NCBI RefSeq assembly: GCF_910592395.1
Contig: NC_088309.1
Coordinates: 15,934,599 to 15,998,598, forward strand
Source: Lineus longissimus
Taxonomy: Eukaryota; Nemertea; Pilidiophora; Heteronemertea; Lineidae
Direction: 5' to 3'
Length of the DNA: 64,000 nucleotides
The translations under genes were made by a program, and so were the position numbers. Below the pieces are notes generated by a model, which was given only the letters and a program-made list of their open reading frames with translations, searched no databases and had not been told where the DNA came from. The stretch's first letter is position 1; every line of letters starts with the position of its first letter. Below, one piece after another: positions 1 to 11,644 of the stretch.

Positions 1-119
1 TTATTCCTAAGGAGAAAAGACAGTACTACATAGAAGAACTTAAGATGAAAAAATGATCAAAACTGATCATTAGACTACAACATCCATTTGGAGTTACTCT
101 TTCACATCAAAAATCTTAG
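1..119 (+). pseudogene. packaging ATPase, C-terminal fragment (P1)
   Basis: Encodes the last ~38 residues of the FtsK/HerA (A32-like) genome-packaging ATPase, matching the C-termini of the intact P2 and P3 genes. Reading starts at base 3 in this window. A TGA at 54-56 replaces the Gly codon (GGA) of the P2 copy, so this copy is interrupted. Its natural stop TAG (117-119) overlaps the reverse-strand stop of the convergent 152-aa gene (116-118). P2 and P3 have hairpin repeats inserted at this junction. Confidence 0.85.
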
Positions 120-574
120 TCCCGCTTCTCATCAATGGTCTTAGTCTTTCTAACCCTAGTAAAATAATAAATTATTAATCCTAAACCACTAAGTTCTAGG
201 ATAATCCATAGGTACTCGTATTTCTTCATTTCATCACTAGGTTTGTAATAATCACTTAATTGTGGTCTCTGAGGTAGTACTATAGTTCTATCGGGATGTA
301 AATGATTGTAAACAGTAAGTGCTGAATCAGTATTGTTAAAATCAATAGAAGCGTCTCTTTCTCTCTTTAATTCAAGATTAACAAAGTCAATAGTACTCTT
401 TCTATGCTCCTCCCATTCGGTTGAAGCTTTTTGTAATTGCTCCTGAGCCAAATCATGTCTTTTCACTTCAGCTTCATAACCGTTTTTATCTAGTGACTTG
501 AAAAGGTAACCAGATCCAGTAAATGCTAATCCATTGATTATTGCAGATCCAAATAACATGCCAATGCCAGCCAT
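116..574 (-). CDS. 152-aa membrane protein (P1)
   Basis: Intact ORF. A hydrophobic N-terminal segment (residues ~3-24, MAGIGMLFGSAIINGLAF...) is followed by a charged helical region with RHDLA and LQKASTEWEEHRKS, then a C-terminal membrane segment (LWIILELSGLGLIIYYF) with a basic tail. This pattern of two membrane helices and a central charged helix belongs to a conserved Polinton protein of unknown function, plausibly an internal or membrane-associated virion protein (inference). The start is preceded by TTAAATGG, as in most genes of these elements. It is convergent with the ATPase, with overlapping stop codons. Confidence 0.75.
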   Translation of the reverse strand: MAGIGMLFGSAIINGLAFTGSGYLFKSLDKNGYEAEVKRHDLAQEQLQKASTEWEEHRKSTIDFVNLELKRERDASIDFNNTDSALTVYNHLHPDRTIVLPQRPQLSDYYKPSDEMKKYEYLWIILELSGLGLIIYYFTRVRKTKTIDEKRD

Positions 575-603
575 TTAATTTCAACGAATTTAATTTCAAT
601 GAT

Positions 604-1338
604 GTGTTAATACCAATTGGTACAGTACATCATGACCATTAAGATCGATGATGTCACCTTTTTCATCCGTTAAGCGAATATTCAGCTTATTGAATCTTGG
701 TTTACAGGAATTGCTATTGGTTTCTCAAAGGTGTATGCTATTAAATCCCCAAAATTAGCTTCTTTTATTGGTCTTGTGGTTAGCACATCAGATGTTTCAC
801 CATTACTTAATACACTAGTAGATTCGATTATGTCACAGTAAAAAACAAAATGGTTAATTGGTATAAAATTGATTGGTTTCTCGCTTACAACATCATCCTT
901 ACTTTTATTGTCTAAAGGGTAAGGCCATTCTGTTTTCATACCAAATAACTCATTGCTTTTACCAATAAAATAGATCTGATAATGCTCCTCATTTTTTCTC
1001 TTTAGGAACTTTAATATGGCCTTACCTGGTTCTTCAAGGTCAAATCTGACAGCACCTCGACTCATACTATTTTCTTTCAACTTCTCCGCAAATACTTTTG
1101 AAAAGCTCTGTAGGTCATAGAGACCATCTGGTAGCGTAATCTCTGCCACATAAAACCCCTTAACTTTGATTCGGTTATTCTCCCTGGCCGCACTGATGTT
1201 GTAAAATGTACAAGGTATTACTGCAAAAGTTAAAGTGATGCTACATGCATCTTGAATTTCAGTCTTGAGATTGACTGTTAAATCACTTGAACTCTGATCC
1301 GGGTAGTCGCTGGAATCGATGTTCATTACAGTTACCAT
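604..1338 (-). pseudogene. penton-like minor capsid protein, frameshifted (P1)
   Basis: Homologue of the 255-aa P2/P3 protein at 16644-17411. The open part runs 1338-682. One G is missing near 704-708 relative to P2 (ACAGGAATTG versus ACAGGGAATTG), shifting the frame; the true C-terminus can be followed to ~604. This copy lacks the 21-nt hairpin insert that P2 and P3 carry seven codons before the stop, so it serves as the empty site for that insertion. Function is inferred from the family: a jelly-roll minor capsid (penton-like) subunit. Confidence 0.8.
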
Positions 1339-1357
1339 TTAGTTAAGTAAATTATTC

Positions 1358-1594
1358 TTACTTCATAATATTTCTGGGTAGGATTCCTTGATCGTAAAGG
1401 TACTCTAATGTTCCATTACTAATAGCTACAGTTCCACCCAGTTTAATAATTTCCTCTAGGTTGGCCTGACTTGGGGGACCGATATTGATTCTCAAGAACC
1501 TTTTCAGTAACATAGAGTAACCAATTGTTGTTGATGCCAACAGTAAACTTTGATACAGTGTATTTATGATATCTTTCTTTCCAGGTGTATCCAT
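1358..1594 (-). CDS. 78-aa small membrane protein (P1)
   Basis: Intact small ORF almost identical to the P2 (16350) and P3 (37276) copies. One hydrophobic stretch follows a lysine-rich N-terminus; the C-terminus ends ILPRNIMK. Its conserved place between major capsid and penton-like genes suggests a small structural or membrane peptide; no biochemical role is known to me. The start has TTAAATGG. Confidence 0.7.
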   Translation of the reverse strand: MDTPGKKDIINTLYQSLLLASTTIGYSMLLKRFLRINIGPPSQANLEEIIKLGGTVAISNGTLEYLYDQGILPRNIMK

Positions 1595-1645
1595 TTAATT
1601 AGGATAAAAATCTAATGTTGTAGCGAACTTTGTTCTTGCAGCACC

Positions 1646-2902
1646 TTAGTGCTGGAGTGAAGCAATCTGAGAATTCTGGATGTTTACCTGGGCATCAGAA
1701 ACCACGAATATGTGCATTTTGTATGGTCCCTTTCCAGATTTCTTTGTAATAGATAATTGAATACCATCTTTTGTGTTCTGGAGCTTCTTTCCTGATCCGT
1801 GTAAGCGGTTTTCTTCTGTGGTTCTCAAATCCAACCATAAACCATAGTGATTAGAATCACCATAGTATTTCTCCATTGTCATGTTACAGTCATGATTTTT
1901 CTTCAAATCTTCAGACATGAAGTGTTTCTTGATCTCCTCCCATTGATCCATCATTCGCATTCCTTCTGGGAACACCTGATTGGCAACACCCTCAATTGTG
2001 ATTTGTACTTTACTTATGTTAGGGTTTTCAAACTTCTCTGAATCTCTAGCTCCATCTACATAGTCAGACACAAATAATAACAATAATCCTTTAATTGACA
2101 TTCTTGGAAAGTTGATGTTCTCATTAATCAGTGTTTCATTAGCAGTAACATTAACTGTTTTAAAATGGTCTACCCAATCATAAAATATCGAGAAACCAGA
2201 GTTGTACTTGTTGCTCAGTTGATTTGCAATCATCTTATTAGTAACTGTGTCGTATTCAAAACAAATATTTTCAAGTTTGTAGCCCATGCTAGCTGTGGTT
2301 GTGGTGACTATGATTTCCTCCTTTGGTGCTAAAGTTATTTCAATAATCACATCTTCTTGAATTGGAAACTTGTAAAATGGAGCATGATGGTGGAATAATT
2401 CAAAATCTAATGGTATTTTGTACTTCTTATCAAACACTTCCTTTAGTGTCTTTTCATTAGCTGTTTCACCAGTGACATCAGCTTCAGCTACTCCCTATCT
2501 TAATTCTCTAAGATTTTTTGACTGAATACCTTGAAAAACCCTGTCATTCCTTTCCTCCCCAGTTAGCCACAGATCTTTAAATGTAGAAAAATGGCTGTAT
2601 TCGTCAAGGTCAAATATCTGCTCTGTTCCCCACTTAACCACCATCTTTGAGATTAGATTTCTACCAAGATTATTTACAACACTATTTTTAGAATCACCAG
2701 AAATGGTTACATCAGCTGACAGAAAAAGAGACCTGGGTACAAAAAATGTATTCTCCCTCGATGCCGGTATTCTAACATACAAAGTTTCTTTGGGATTAGC
2801 AGAAGAGGGATTATGAGTAATGATGTGATGCTGCCTCTCAGCTTTCAAACCGAGTGGAATTCTATGTGCTCTATCTGTATTTAATAAATATCCAGTGGCC
2901 AT
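1646..2902 (-). pseudogene. major capsid protein, nonsense-interrupted (P1)
   Basis: Collinear over its whole length with the 418-aa P2/P3 major capsid protein (double jelly-roll type by family inference). A single TAG at 2495-2497 (Ser TCA in P2) splits it into an N-terminal part (2902-2495) and a C-terminal part (2437-1646 as the longest ATG ORF). The C-terminal motif LHGSGKKLQNTKDGIQL and the end NSQIASLQH are intact. A six-bp hairpin straddles the stop codon (1639-1654). Confidence 0.88.
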
Positions 2903-2951
2903 CTTGTATTTATTTACTCGTAAAATGCATTGACTACCAGTGTATTCCCTA

Positions 2952-3092
2952 AGAATAATAATACTGGGGTGGCTGGTTCTTAGGGGTTTCTAAGCTAATT
3001 TGAAGCCTTTTTGAGACCAAAGGCCTGTAAGGGCTTTGGTCTAAAGGGCTTCAAAATACCTCGGATTCCTATCAACCCATTATTATTATTCT
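2952..3092. repeat. terminal foldback hairpin of P1
   Basis: The outer end, read inward, starts AGAATAATAATAATGGG, and an inverted arm AGAATAATAATACTGGG begins at 2952, so the last 141 nt fold on themselves. The centre holds a smaller stem around CCTGTAAGGG / CCCTTACAGG. P2 and P3 ends have the same architecture with different arm sequences. Likely recognised during replication or integration (inference). Confidence 0.75.
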
Positions 3093-5040
3093 TACTGAGC
3101 TTTATCAGAGCATTATATATACAAATGATTCTTCTAATAAAAACGTTTTATTTTAGTTTATGGAATACAAAACAATAACAAAAGCTGACTTTCGCTTTCA
3201 TCGAAGAGCAATAATTAGATACATGCAAATGGCTGCCCATCATGAATATAAGTTTATTTTTAAACGACAACAACACATTTCCAATGCATTCAATGATGAC
3301 GTCATCCTCAACAAAAGGTTGATTCTGGAACTACTGGCAAATTGCAATCAATAAAGTAAGCTGGGACGAGATTGGCAGTTGGGTGGGTATAAATCGTGGA
3401 AGGAACGCGCCCGATTTCACGCGGAACTTGCACAGTGATTCCACGGTTTAGTACTGACTATTCCAAGGTTTATCACTGGTTACATGGTTTCACTGATTCC
3501 AAGCTTTATCAACTACCGTCATACAGGGGAACACAGGGATGACCCTATCATCATTGCATTACATAGGCCTACACTGTGTTGCGGCGATGTCCGCAGAGCA
3601 CAAAACTAAATAAAAAAATATAATCTAAAATCAAGACTGTACTCACGTTTTTCCTATTCCGTTTGTCATGTCATATACAGCTCCTATCCCCGAGTTTCAC
3701 AGAATCAGTAGTGGCTAGGACTGGCAATAACTATCCAATCACTAGCATCGTAGGTCCCGGACAAGCTTATACTATCCAGTCACGGGCGTTTTTGCTCCTG
3801 ATTAGTCCCAGTACATGCAATACTTGAATCCTCGCAGCATGTCAGAACCACGGGCCGGAATCGGCTGTTTTGATACACAACGTGCGCGCGCATACGCGAC
3901 CTAGTTTTTAGGTTTCCGAGAAACCACGAAGCTTATTTTACATTTGTGACCCGCTCTACCAAAACTAGGCGCTTGTCGCATCTGAACTTGACAGGTTGAT
4001 ACGGACTTGTTGTTCATTTCCCTATTGTAGACCTTTTGTGAAATGTGACCAGTAGTATATAACAAACACATTTTAAATGCAAACGCAATGCAAGCACAAA
4101 CGGAAAATGGAAACGCAACGAAAAATAGCGTTTTCATTTAAAATGTGTTTGTTTAAATCATCAAACGCATTGCAAACGCAACGGAAAATGGAAACGCAAC
4201 GAAAATTAGCGTTTGCATTTAAAATGTGTTTGTTTAAAATCACCAAGAAATCATCAGCAAACGGAACTACAGCGTATATCCTGGTTTATGACACGGAATG
4301 TTGGGATCCCTGCGATATCTTTTTTTTTTTAGGAAGGCTGCTACTCTCCCTGCCTACTGCTCTTTCGCATGTGGGGGATTTTATCTTTTTTAAGTTTCAG
4401 AATACCACAGCAGAAAGGACTGCTTTGAATATGACCAGGTAAGCCTCCGAAAGAAACGCTCAGTAAAGTCAGCAAACGCAATAACGAGTTGGCCCATTTG
4501 GCATATCTCCATCTTGTATATTGGAAACGCGTTGGTCTTAAAGCGAACGAAGGTAACGACGCAGTTTGTTGGTCTGTGATCCATCAATATTTGATATTAA
4601 CGACCGTATCATTACTTGTTATTCCGGAACTGGTAATTATGAAGTCTGTTTTTGTTCCGTTCAAGAGTTTCAATTTACCTGAAAACAAGAGAATCGTATT
4701 TCCTGTTTTTATACCTGTATCTTATATTTTTGCACTCTCGCCAAGTCCCTAGGTAGACCCCGGGATTCAAATTATGACATTTGGCAAGAGGTTTTAGGCG
4801 CTCTGAACCAATGATGGTCGGTATTTTTGACGACGTCACAGAAAAATCTCCTGCGACCGTAGGTCAAGATATATCATCAACGCCCCAACAGCCCATTTCA
4901 CTCGATGCGGCTAACGGCGCTAGACGTTCAGGAGGATCGACTATCTTTTTTCCGCACTTTTAAAGTTGGAATATTTTTTACCCTTGGCTTAAATCTGGCT
5001 GGATGTGATGATCCAAATGTAGTTGTTTTCGAAGAACTGA
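3093..5040. other. host-like flank without a convincing gene
   Basis: A TATA-like run (3110-3119) and an AG acceptor-like site precede a 64-codon ORF at 3160-3354 that I do not recognise. A TATAAA lies near 3390. No long ORF with sensible composition is seen. A duplicated foldback of GCAAACG-type words occupies 4072-4245. Confidence 0.4.
4072..4245. repeat. duplicated foldback repeat rich in AAACGCAA
   Basis: Two imperfect copies of a ~90-bp unit (words AAACGCAACG, GGAAAATGGAAACGC and CATTTAAAATGTGTTTG). The outer arms are inverted, with AAACACATTTTAAATGC at the left answered by GCATTTAAAATGTGTTT at the right. MITE-like; related AAACG words recur at 11645-12020. Confidence 0.5.
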
Positions 5041-6200
5041 TATAAAGGCAGCGACATGGATCTGTGGATTATTGGACGAGATAAACGAAATTTGGTAAGT
5101 CTTTATGTTTCTCTCTCATGAAAAGGGTCTAATCTTTCTATTTCCAAATGATGATTACCAATAAGCGGGAAACATGTTTTAATGTCTCAAAAGAACATCT
5201 ACCACATGGAACCAATTCATTGCGAAATATATTTAAAGATGGCAACACTCACTGTTAATATTGCTCTCCGCACTTACTATAACTGATCTCGCACACGCAC
5301 GGCAATGAGTCTTGTTTATTCTAAGTAGTATGTTTCTTTTGAGTAGTATGTTTTTAGTCTTGTGTAAACAACTCCTGCTTAGAGAGTTATGTTTAAACTA
5401 ATAGAACATAAGGCCAGTGATTACCTATGATTTCTGTTCTGATGGGAGACTTATTTTGTTGTTGTTTTTTTCGTTTCAGTGAAATTGCCTTTTTGAATAC
5501 GGAGTGATTTGATATGTAAGTACTGCATTGAGGGAGACGAAGGCAGCCGTTCACAGAGTTCAATAATTACATCTGGCAGATGCGTTTTTCGCTCGTCAAG
5601 CCGTATTTAAAATGTGACTTAGGCCAGGTAGTTTTTCAGTTTCGGCCACCACCACTTAAAAGGAAAGTGTGTATTGACCTAAAAAAGGTATTTAACAGTA
5701 AGAAAACGGCACGTGTTAGTCTTACCCCTCGCGGGTGGACTACGAAACGGTATGAGGATTTTACCATAGCTGTATCTAAAAGGCTCTTCGTTAATATATA
5801 TTTTTTGAAAAATTCACAGTATTGGTTACGAAACGAGGGATTTCATCGGATTCTTGCGTATCTTGATGCGAAGTTAATTCGTTTTTTCTCCAAAGCTCAC
5901 CGAGATAATTTCTGTACGGAAAACGTCGTTTTCAAACTACTTCAAGGTGCGGTGGTTTTCTCACCGACTAATTCCGGATTAAAACTTCGAGAATTGGTAC
6001 GCCTTTTTGTGAAGTCTCCTTTAAACCATATACTTCTTGCTGTGCAAGACTATTTCTCTGATTTTTCTGCAGAAACTGGTATTTTTGTGCGAATTAAACT
6101 ATGGCATGATTTTGAACTCGAAAATTTGTGTCGAGGATTTTACTTCAGTCAACAGATCCCCAGCAGAAAGAAACCGATAAACGCCTGTATTCGTTTTTAG
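5041..6200 (+). CDS. candidate spliced gene of unknown function
   Basis: A TATA box (GATATAAAGG near 5040) precedes an ATG at about 5056 with 13 codons ending in a good donor (TTG|GTAAGT, ~5094). Further acceptor-like (TTTCAG, ~5480) and donor-like (ATATGTAAGT, ~5513) signals follow. Then CTGGCAG opens a 206-codon stop-free stretch at 5580-6200 (LVKPYLKCDLGQ..., ending CIRF). I do not recognise the protein. It could be a host gene or a gene of the P4 Polinton fragment just downstream on the same strand. Exon joins are inferred, and only the 5580-6200 block is convincingly open. Confidence 0.3.
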
Positions 6201-7215
6201 CTCACCTCTTAGCAGAGGTGAGCTTATCCCATACCGTGGCGTCCGTCGTCGTCGTCGTCGTCCGTCGTCCGTTAGCAGGGCACGTTTCGTAACTGTTAGA
6301 GCTATTGAGTTGAAACTTGGTACACATGTACCCTTATGTAATGACACCTTGGAGACCAAGTTTCGGTCCGATTCGTTTCATGGTTTGGCCACCAGGGGCC
6401 AAACGTTAAAAGTGAAAATATGCAATATCTCCCTTAATAGTAGTCGGGAAATTTTGAAAAAAAATATGGTAGGTACTTCTAGCAAAGGTGCATCATATAT
6501 CCTCCGGGTTTTTGATTTGACCTCCTTTTCAAGGTCACAGAGGTCAAATGGTGTAAATTGGCCGTTAGGATGTAACGATGGCACGTTTCTAAACTGCAAT
6601 GACTATTGATCCCAAATTTAGTACACATTTACCCCTTAGTCAGGTGATCTCAGGGACCGAAGTTTGGTCCAATATGATTCACCACTTGACCACCAGGGGG
6701 CAAAATCCAAAAACCTTAAAAATGTGATTATTCCTTAACTTCTTGCCCGATTGCCACCAATTTGATATCATGGGTACATCTAACCACCATACAGTATATG
6801 TCACACAGGTTTTTAATTTGACCTTCTTGTCAAGGTCACAGAGGTCAAATGGCGTAAATTCGCCGTCAGGCCGTAACTATGGCACGTTTCTTAACTGCAA
6901 TGACTATTGATCACAAATTAAGTACACATGTACCCCTTGGTCAGGTGGTCTCAGGTACAGAAGTTTGGTGCGATCTGATTTGCCGTTTGGCCTCCAGGGA
7001 GGGGGCCAAATCCTAAATTCTACAAAATGCCATTATTCCTAGTATTACTTGCCCGATTGGCACCAATTTTATATCATAGGTACATCTAATTCTAACAACC
7101 ATTCAATGTGTCACCCTGGTCTTCTTTGATTTGACCTACTTTTCAAGGTCACAGAGGTCGAATGTACTGTAAATTGGCCATTTTGGGGAAATTGTAATTG
7201 CTTGGACCTACATCA
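6197..7215 (+). repeat. dispersed repeat with AGCTCACCTCT hairpin head
   Basis: It begins with an 11-bp perfect hairpin (AGCTCACCTCT, TAGC loop, AGAGGTGAGCT), then a GTC/GTCC microsatellite, then about three diverged tandem units of ~300 bp (starts near 6291, 6593 and 6893). The units share CAAGGTCACAGAGGTCAAA and GACCACCAGGGGGC. A near-identical copy in the same orientation starts at 63475. No coding capacity is evident. Confidence 0.75.
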
Positions 7216-7228
7216 AACCTAACACTAC

Positions 7229-8195
7229 ATGACACAATATTCATTTATGTTGCTGAACGCTCGTAGTCTAAAAACTGTAAATCGGTCGAAAAATAAGCTG
7301 GCGCAGTTCCAGCAGTTGGTGGTTTGTAATCAGTTTGATTTCGTGTGTGTTTCGGAGACTTGGTTAAACGCAGAGGTAGCAGACGGTGAAATACTGCCGC
7401 CTTCGTACACCATCCATCGAAGGGACCGCAACTCGCAGGACCAAGAACGTGGTGGCGGCGTTCTAATGGCATGTAGATCGGACATGCCGTCGTACCGTAG
7501 AACTGATCTGGAAAAAGAAAACTCCGAGATTCTTGTGTGCGAGGTCAAACCAGATTCTGACGAGCCTTTTGCTCTTATTGTGTGCTATAATCCACCGGAT
7601 AATGTCGATGAGCAGATGGCGTTCCTGGGGGACCTCAGGGACGTTCTCAAAAGTTGTGAGGGAGAATTCAGCAATATTTGTCTCTCAGGCGACCTAAACA
7701 TTCCGAGCATCAATTGGGACACTGTGTCTAGTGTCAATGGCTCTCATGTGTCTGGGGAGTTTTGTAATATCGTGAACGATTTCTCGTTAACACAGCTCGT
7801 CCTCAACCCTACTCATAAGCATGGAAACATACTCGACTTAATTCTGACAAATCAACCAGAGCGATTCAGTGACACGGAAACATGGCCAGGAATGTACGAT
7901 TCTGATCATTTTCCCGTAGTGTCGAATTTCCGTACTAGAATGCCCCGTCGTGTTGGAATTTCGCGCGTTGTTTATGACTTTACGCGTGCGGACTACACAG
8001 GTCTAAGGTCATTCCTTTGTGACGAGCTTGGTCCCAACTCTGATTTCTGTTTGCAAAATGGCCAGGACGGCATTGACAATTTGTGGTCAGAGTGGCTAGG
8101 TGTGTATAACACTGGATTAGACCGCTTTATTCCGCGGAAAACTATTCGTGACAAAAGCTATCCGCCATGGATTGACCGCGAAGTGAGACGCAAAT
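7229..8195 (+). pseudogene. LINE endonuclease domain, truncated
   Basis: N-terminal apurinic-like endonuclease of a non-LTR retrotransposon ORF2. Motifs in order are LLNARSL, CVSETWL, RRDRNS...ERGGGVL, SGDLNIPSINW, LDLILTN and YDSDHFPVVS. The linker ends PPWIDREVRRKYP. It stops abruptly at ~8195, where Polinton P4 sequence begins in another frame; no reverse transcriptase follows. The clade looks CR1/Jockey/Rex-like but cannot be fixed. It starts 14 bp after the 6.2-kb repeat, so the repeat might be its 5' region. Confidence 0.85.
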
Positions 8196-8196
8196 A

Positions 8197-9173
8197 TCCG
8201 ACAACCCTTGATTCCCGCAGGGAAAGAACTATTGGACTATGGCAGTGCAGAAGACCTCATCGAAGGACTCAATCTCCGACGACCACGACTTGATCATTTA
8301 CCAAATAAAATATGGGCGGGAAAATTTCGTTTGTCATCGACGGGGTTTGCTCAAATCCATCTATTCGAAGGCGAAGCGATTGAGCTATCTTCTGACGTGG
8401 CCGAAGTTCTAGGATTTGATAATACTAAGAACTTTTTCAATGACGGCACAGAGTCTAAAACAAAGGGACCGTTTTCCGAGGACAAGTTGATCGTCCAGGG
8501 TAAGCAGCAAGATGAAGAGTCCGTAACGAAACGTCGACGAGAACAAACAGCGTCGGGTAATTCCGAATTTGAAGAAGAGGATTTTGAGGGAGCTTCTAAG
8601 ACTCGATCGAAGAGAAGGAAAAAGGAAAAAGACATTGAAACTTCTCGGCTGGCTTCCACGGACACGGCGAGCTCGTCCGAGCCACAGACGACTCCACACA
8701 TAGATAGACCTACTTCTATGCCGAGTGAAATCACCTCGGAGGACATGCAAGAGGATCGAGCTTCTCACCAGCACACTGAAACCGATGAACGAGCTTCTGG
8801 ACCTTCGAGTAGCGCCTTGATCGCCACAGATCAACGACTGAAAGACGCAAAACGTTACCTTATTAAAGCGTCTCGCAAACCAAATCTCGATTACAATGCG
8901 TACAATTTGTTCATATACTCTTCCATTGTAAAATCTACGCCTGTCGGCAATGTGTATACGCCTTTACTGAGGAGTATTCCTGTCAATCCACGGGATCGCA
9001 CAAAACATCTCTCACACGCTTTCGTTTGTCCTCGATACTTACCGTTAAATGGTACATTCTTTAATGAGATAGACATTGACATTCGCCACGAATCCGGTGA
9101 AGAAGTGAATTTTGCCTGGGGGAAGGTTATTTGTACCATGCACTTTCGAAGGCGACAATCGACAATCAGTTAA
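8197..9173 (+). pseudogene. P4 Polinton minor capsid (penton-like) protein, 5'-truncated
   Basis: An ORF open from ~8197 encodes about 320 residues. The N-terminal part has the family pattern GKFRLSSTGFAQIHLF then IELSSDVAEVLGF. A long charged, Ser/Glu-rich low-complexity insert follows. The C-terminal part (IYSSIVKSTPVGNVYTPLLR ... EEVNFAWGKVICTMHFRR) is typical of Polinton/adintovirus minor capsid proteins. The true N-terminus is lost at the LINE junction. It is far diverged from the penton-like proteins of P1-P3, hence a separate lineage. Confidence 0.75.
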
Positions 9174-9271
9174 ACTAATTGATCTGAGAAAACGTCTGTC
9201 GTGTTATCACTGATTAGAATCCAAGAAAGCAATATACCGGTTTAGTGTTGTGATTTACGTTCACGAAGATC

Positions 9272-11644
9272 ATGTTTCGCCTCAAAAACATTTTTGGACC
9301 ACAAGGTCGCACGGCGCAAAAATATGTTTACGGACCTCCGGTACGATTGAGTAACGATTTACAGTTATTTTTAACTAAAGTAGCACGTCCGTTAATAGTC
9401 CGGAAGCTTAGAAAGACGCTAGCCACTGCTGCAAAAAACAATGAAGCTTTAAAGTATCATGTTGAACTTCAGGTTTTATTCAGTAAATTGGTACCGGTTG
9501 CTCACCCGGAGGGATCCGAAGATAACACGGCTAGGGAATTCGTAGAGCATAGTGCAGAACCGTGGTTCAACACTAAAAATCGCAGTATATATCCAGGACA
9601 AGACAAGATCGGGGACGATATTCAAGAACAGCTAGAGGAAATTTCTGGGAAAGTTGATACTTTCCACCACGAAGGGTCCGGCTGGAGCTTTGTGTGTGTT
9701 CAGAGCTTACGCCTCTATCTATCGGCTTTCACACCTTTTCGAGGAGGTGCACTGGATCCGTTTATAAGGCGACACAGCGTACTACCCCGATCATTGAGTG
9801 GAAAACGCGCTTGTGTCTCTCCTCCGAAAGCCAAAGACGATGTGTGTTTCCGTGACTGTTTACTACTCTTTGAAAATCGGGGAAGGTGGACACAACCACC
9901 TCCTCGATATAAAGTTGAGAGTTGGTACACGAAAAGCTCGCTTAACTTTTCGGGTTTAAGTTTTCCTACACCTTTGAGTCAAATGGCAATCTTTGAACGA
10001 AACAATCCCTCTCTAGTCCTGAGCGTGTTTGGAGTCAGCGAAACAAAACAAAAAAGGGATCACCCGCCCCTTCGAATCTACTATCTAAGCAAGAATTTGA
10101 CCAGTCGCCCAACAGAAGAATGCTGCACTGACCTATTGCTGTATCGAAAACACTACTTTCTAATAAAAAGTTTAAGTCGTCTTTTAGGTAATAACGTTTC
10201 TCAGGGAAAGAAACTTGTTTGTCGGTCGTGTTTCTGCAGATTCACGACAGAAGAACGACGGACCGAACATTGGATTAGCTGCTGCTCCCAAAAAGCGCAG
10301 CTTTACAAAACACCGAGTGCTCCAACAACTGTCCGTTTTTCTCAGTTTGAAAAAATGTTCATGAGCCGATTTGCCATCTATTACGACTTTGAAACAATGC
10401 AAATCCCCTGCCCAGAAGACAATAATCGACGTAGACACGTGCCTATTGCTGTGGCAGCGATCAGAATATGTAACCCCAATAGAACGTATAACTCGTCACT
10501 ACATCATCGGGTCGGTCTAGATTGCGTCGAACGCTTCCTCGATTGGCTTGACACTCAACGACAAGAGATTCAGATCATAAACGCTACTGAAAACCAGCCT
10601 TTGAAAATGACTCGCGAAAACTGGTTTCGCTTTCATCGACAAACATCCTGTGAAATGTGTGGACAGGCTTTTACCGAGCTAAACTCTCCATACAAAGATC
10701 ATTGTCATCTTTCTGGAAAATTCCGCTTCGCTTTGTGCAATCGCTGTAACTTGACTTATGGTAGTGAGAAAACAACAGCATCAGTACCGTGTTTCGCTCA
10801 TGGAGGCGTACGATTTGATCAGCACCTTCTAATAAAGGCCATAGCGCGACGGAATAAAAAACGTGGGAAACCACCTCCACGGATTTTACCGCGAAACACT
10901 GAGCATTATTTAGCTGTGTTTGATGGAGAATTAGTCTTTCAAGACTCGTTTGAGTTCATGAAAGCCTCCCTGGCATCGATTGCAGACTCTATGAAGAATG
11001 ATAAAAGCACCATAAGCAGTGAAAAGGATCGCAATTCAATCGCGTTCCCCCTCTTATGGGAGTATGTTCAGAGAAACGAGGAACGATATCAGCTCATGAC
11101 TAGAAAAGGTGTTTTCTGCTATGATTTCCTGGATGAGATCGAGAAACTTAAACTCGACGCGCTTCCGCCAAGAGATCAGTTTTACGATTCGCTTCATCAG
11201 ATCGACATTACAATGGCTGATTATGAACATGCAAAACATGTGTGGCGGGCAATGTCATGTGAGACACTGAAAGACTATCTACTGGTGTATCTGATTACCG
11301 ATGTCTTATTGCTGGCAAGTTGCTTCGAACAATTTCGCAATTTGTTAATGCAATATTTCCAAATGGACACCGGCAAGTTTCTAACCCTGCCTCACTTTGC
11401 ATACCATGCCATGTTGAAATGTACACAGGTGCAGTTGGAAATATTGACCAATCTAGAGATGGTGCACTGGATAAAACGAGGAATTAGAGGTGGGGTCGCT
11501 TCTGTCATGCTACGACACGCAGAGGCAAATCTTCCAGAAATTGGTCCGAACTACAACCCAGAACTACCCCGACAAGAAATCGTGCCGCTCGATTGTACGA
11601 ACTTGTACGGTCATGCCTTAAGTAAGGGGCCGTCTCCAAATTGA
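9272..11644 (+). pseudogene. P4 Polinton DNA polymerase B, C-terminally truncated
   Basis: A 790-codon ORF for a protein-primed-type family B polymerase. The exonuclease I motif YYDFET is at ~residue 371. An HNH/endonuclease-VII-like zinc module (CEMCG...HCHLSGKFRFALCNRCN) is at ~460-500. The exonuclease III motif YLITDVLLL lies at ~670-680. The first polymerase motif DCTNLYGHAL is at ~773. Immediately after, homology stops in an AAACG repeat, so the B (NN..YGK) and C (DTDS) motifs are missing and the enzyme cannot be functional. It is co-oriented with the P4 minor capsid gene, 98 bp downstream of it. Confidence 0.9.

Larger units (their letters stand above)
1..3092. mobile_element. Polinton-like element P1, terminal fragment
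   Basis: Terminal 3.1 kb of a Polinton/Maverick-like element; the rest lies left of the window. It carries, on the reverse strand, major capsid protein, 78-aa peptide, penton-like protein and 152-aa membrane protein, then the convergent 3' end of the packaging ATPase: the same order as in P2 and P3. The outer end is at 3092, read inward as AGAATAATAATAATGGG, beginning with AG as Polinton ends do. The 6 bases after it (TACTGA) would be one half of a target duplication, but the partner is outside the window. Three genes carry inactivating changes, so this is a fossil. It lacks the 30-nt hairpin inserts found in P2 and P3. Confidence 0.85.

Noticed and set aside
4077-4963. Forward ORFs at 4077-4442, 4489-4752 and 4781-4963
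   Set aside because: Reading through repeats and AT-rich DNA with no domain; treated as chance.
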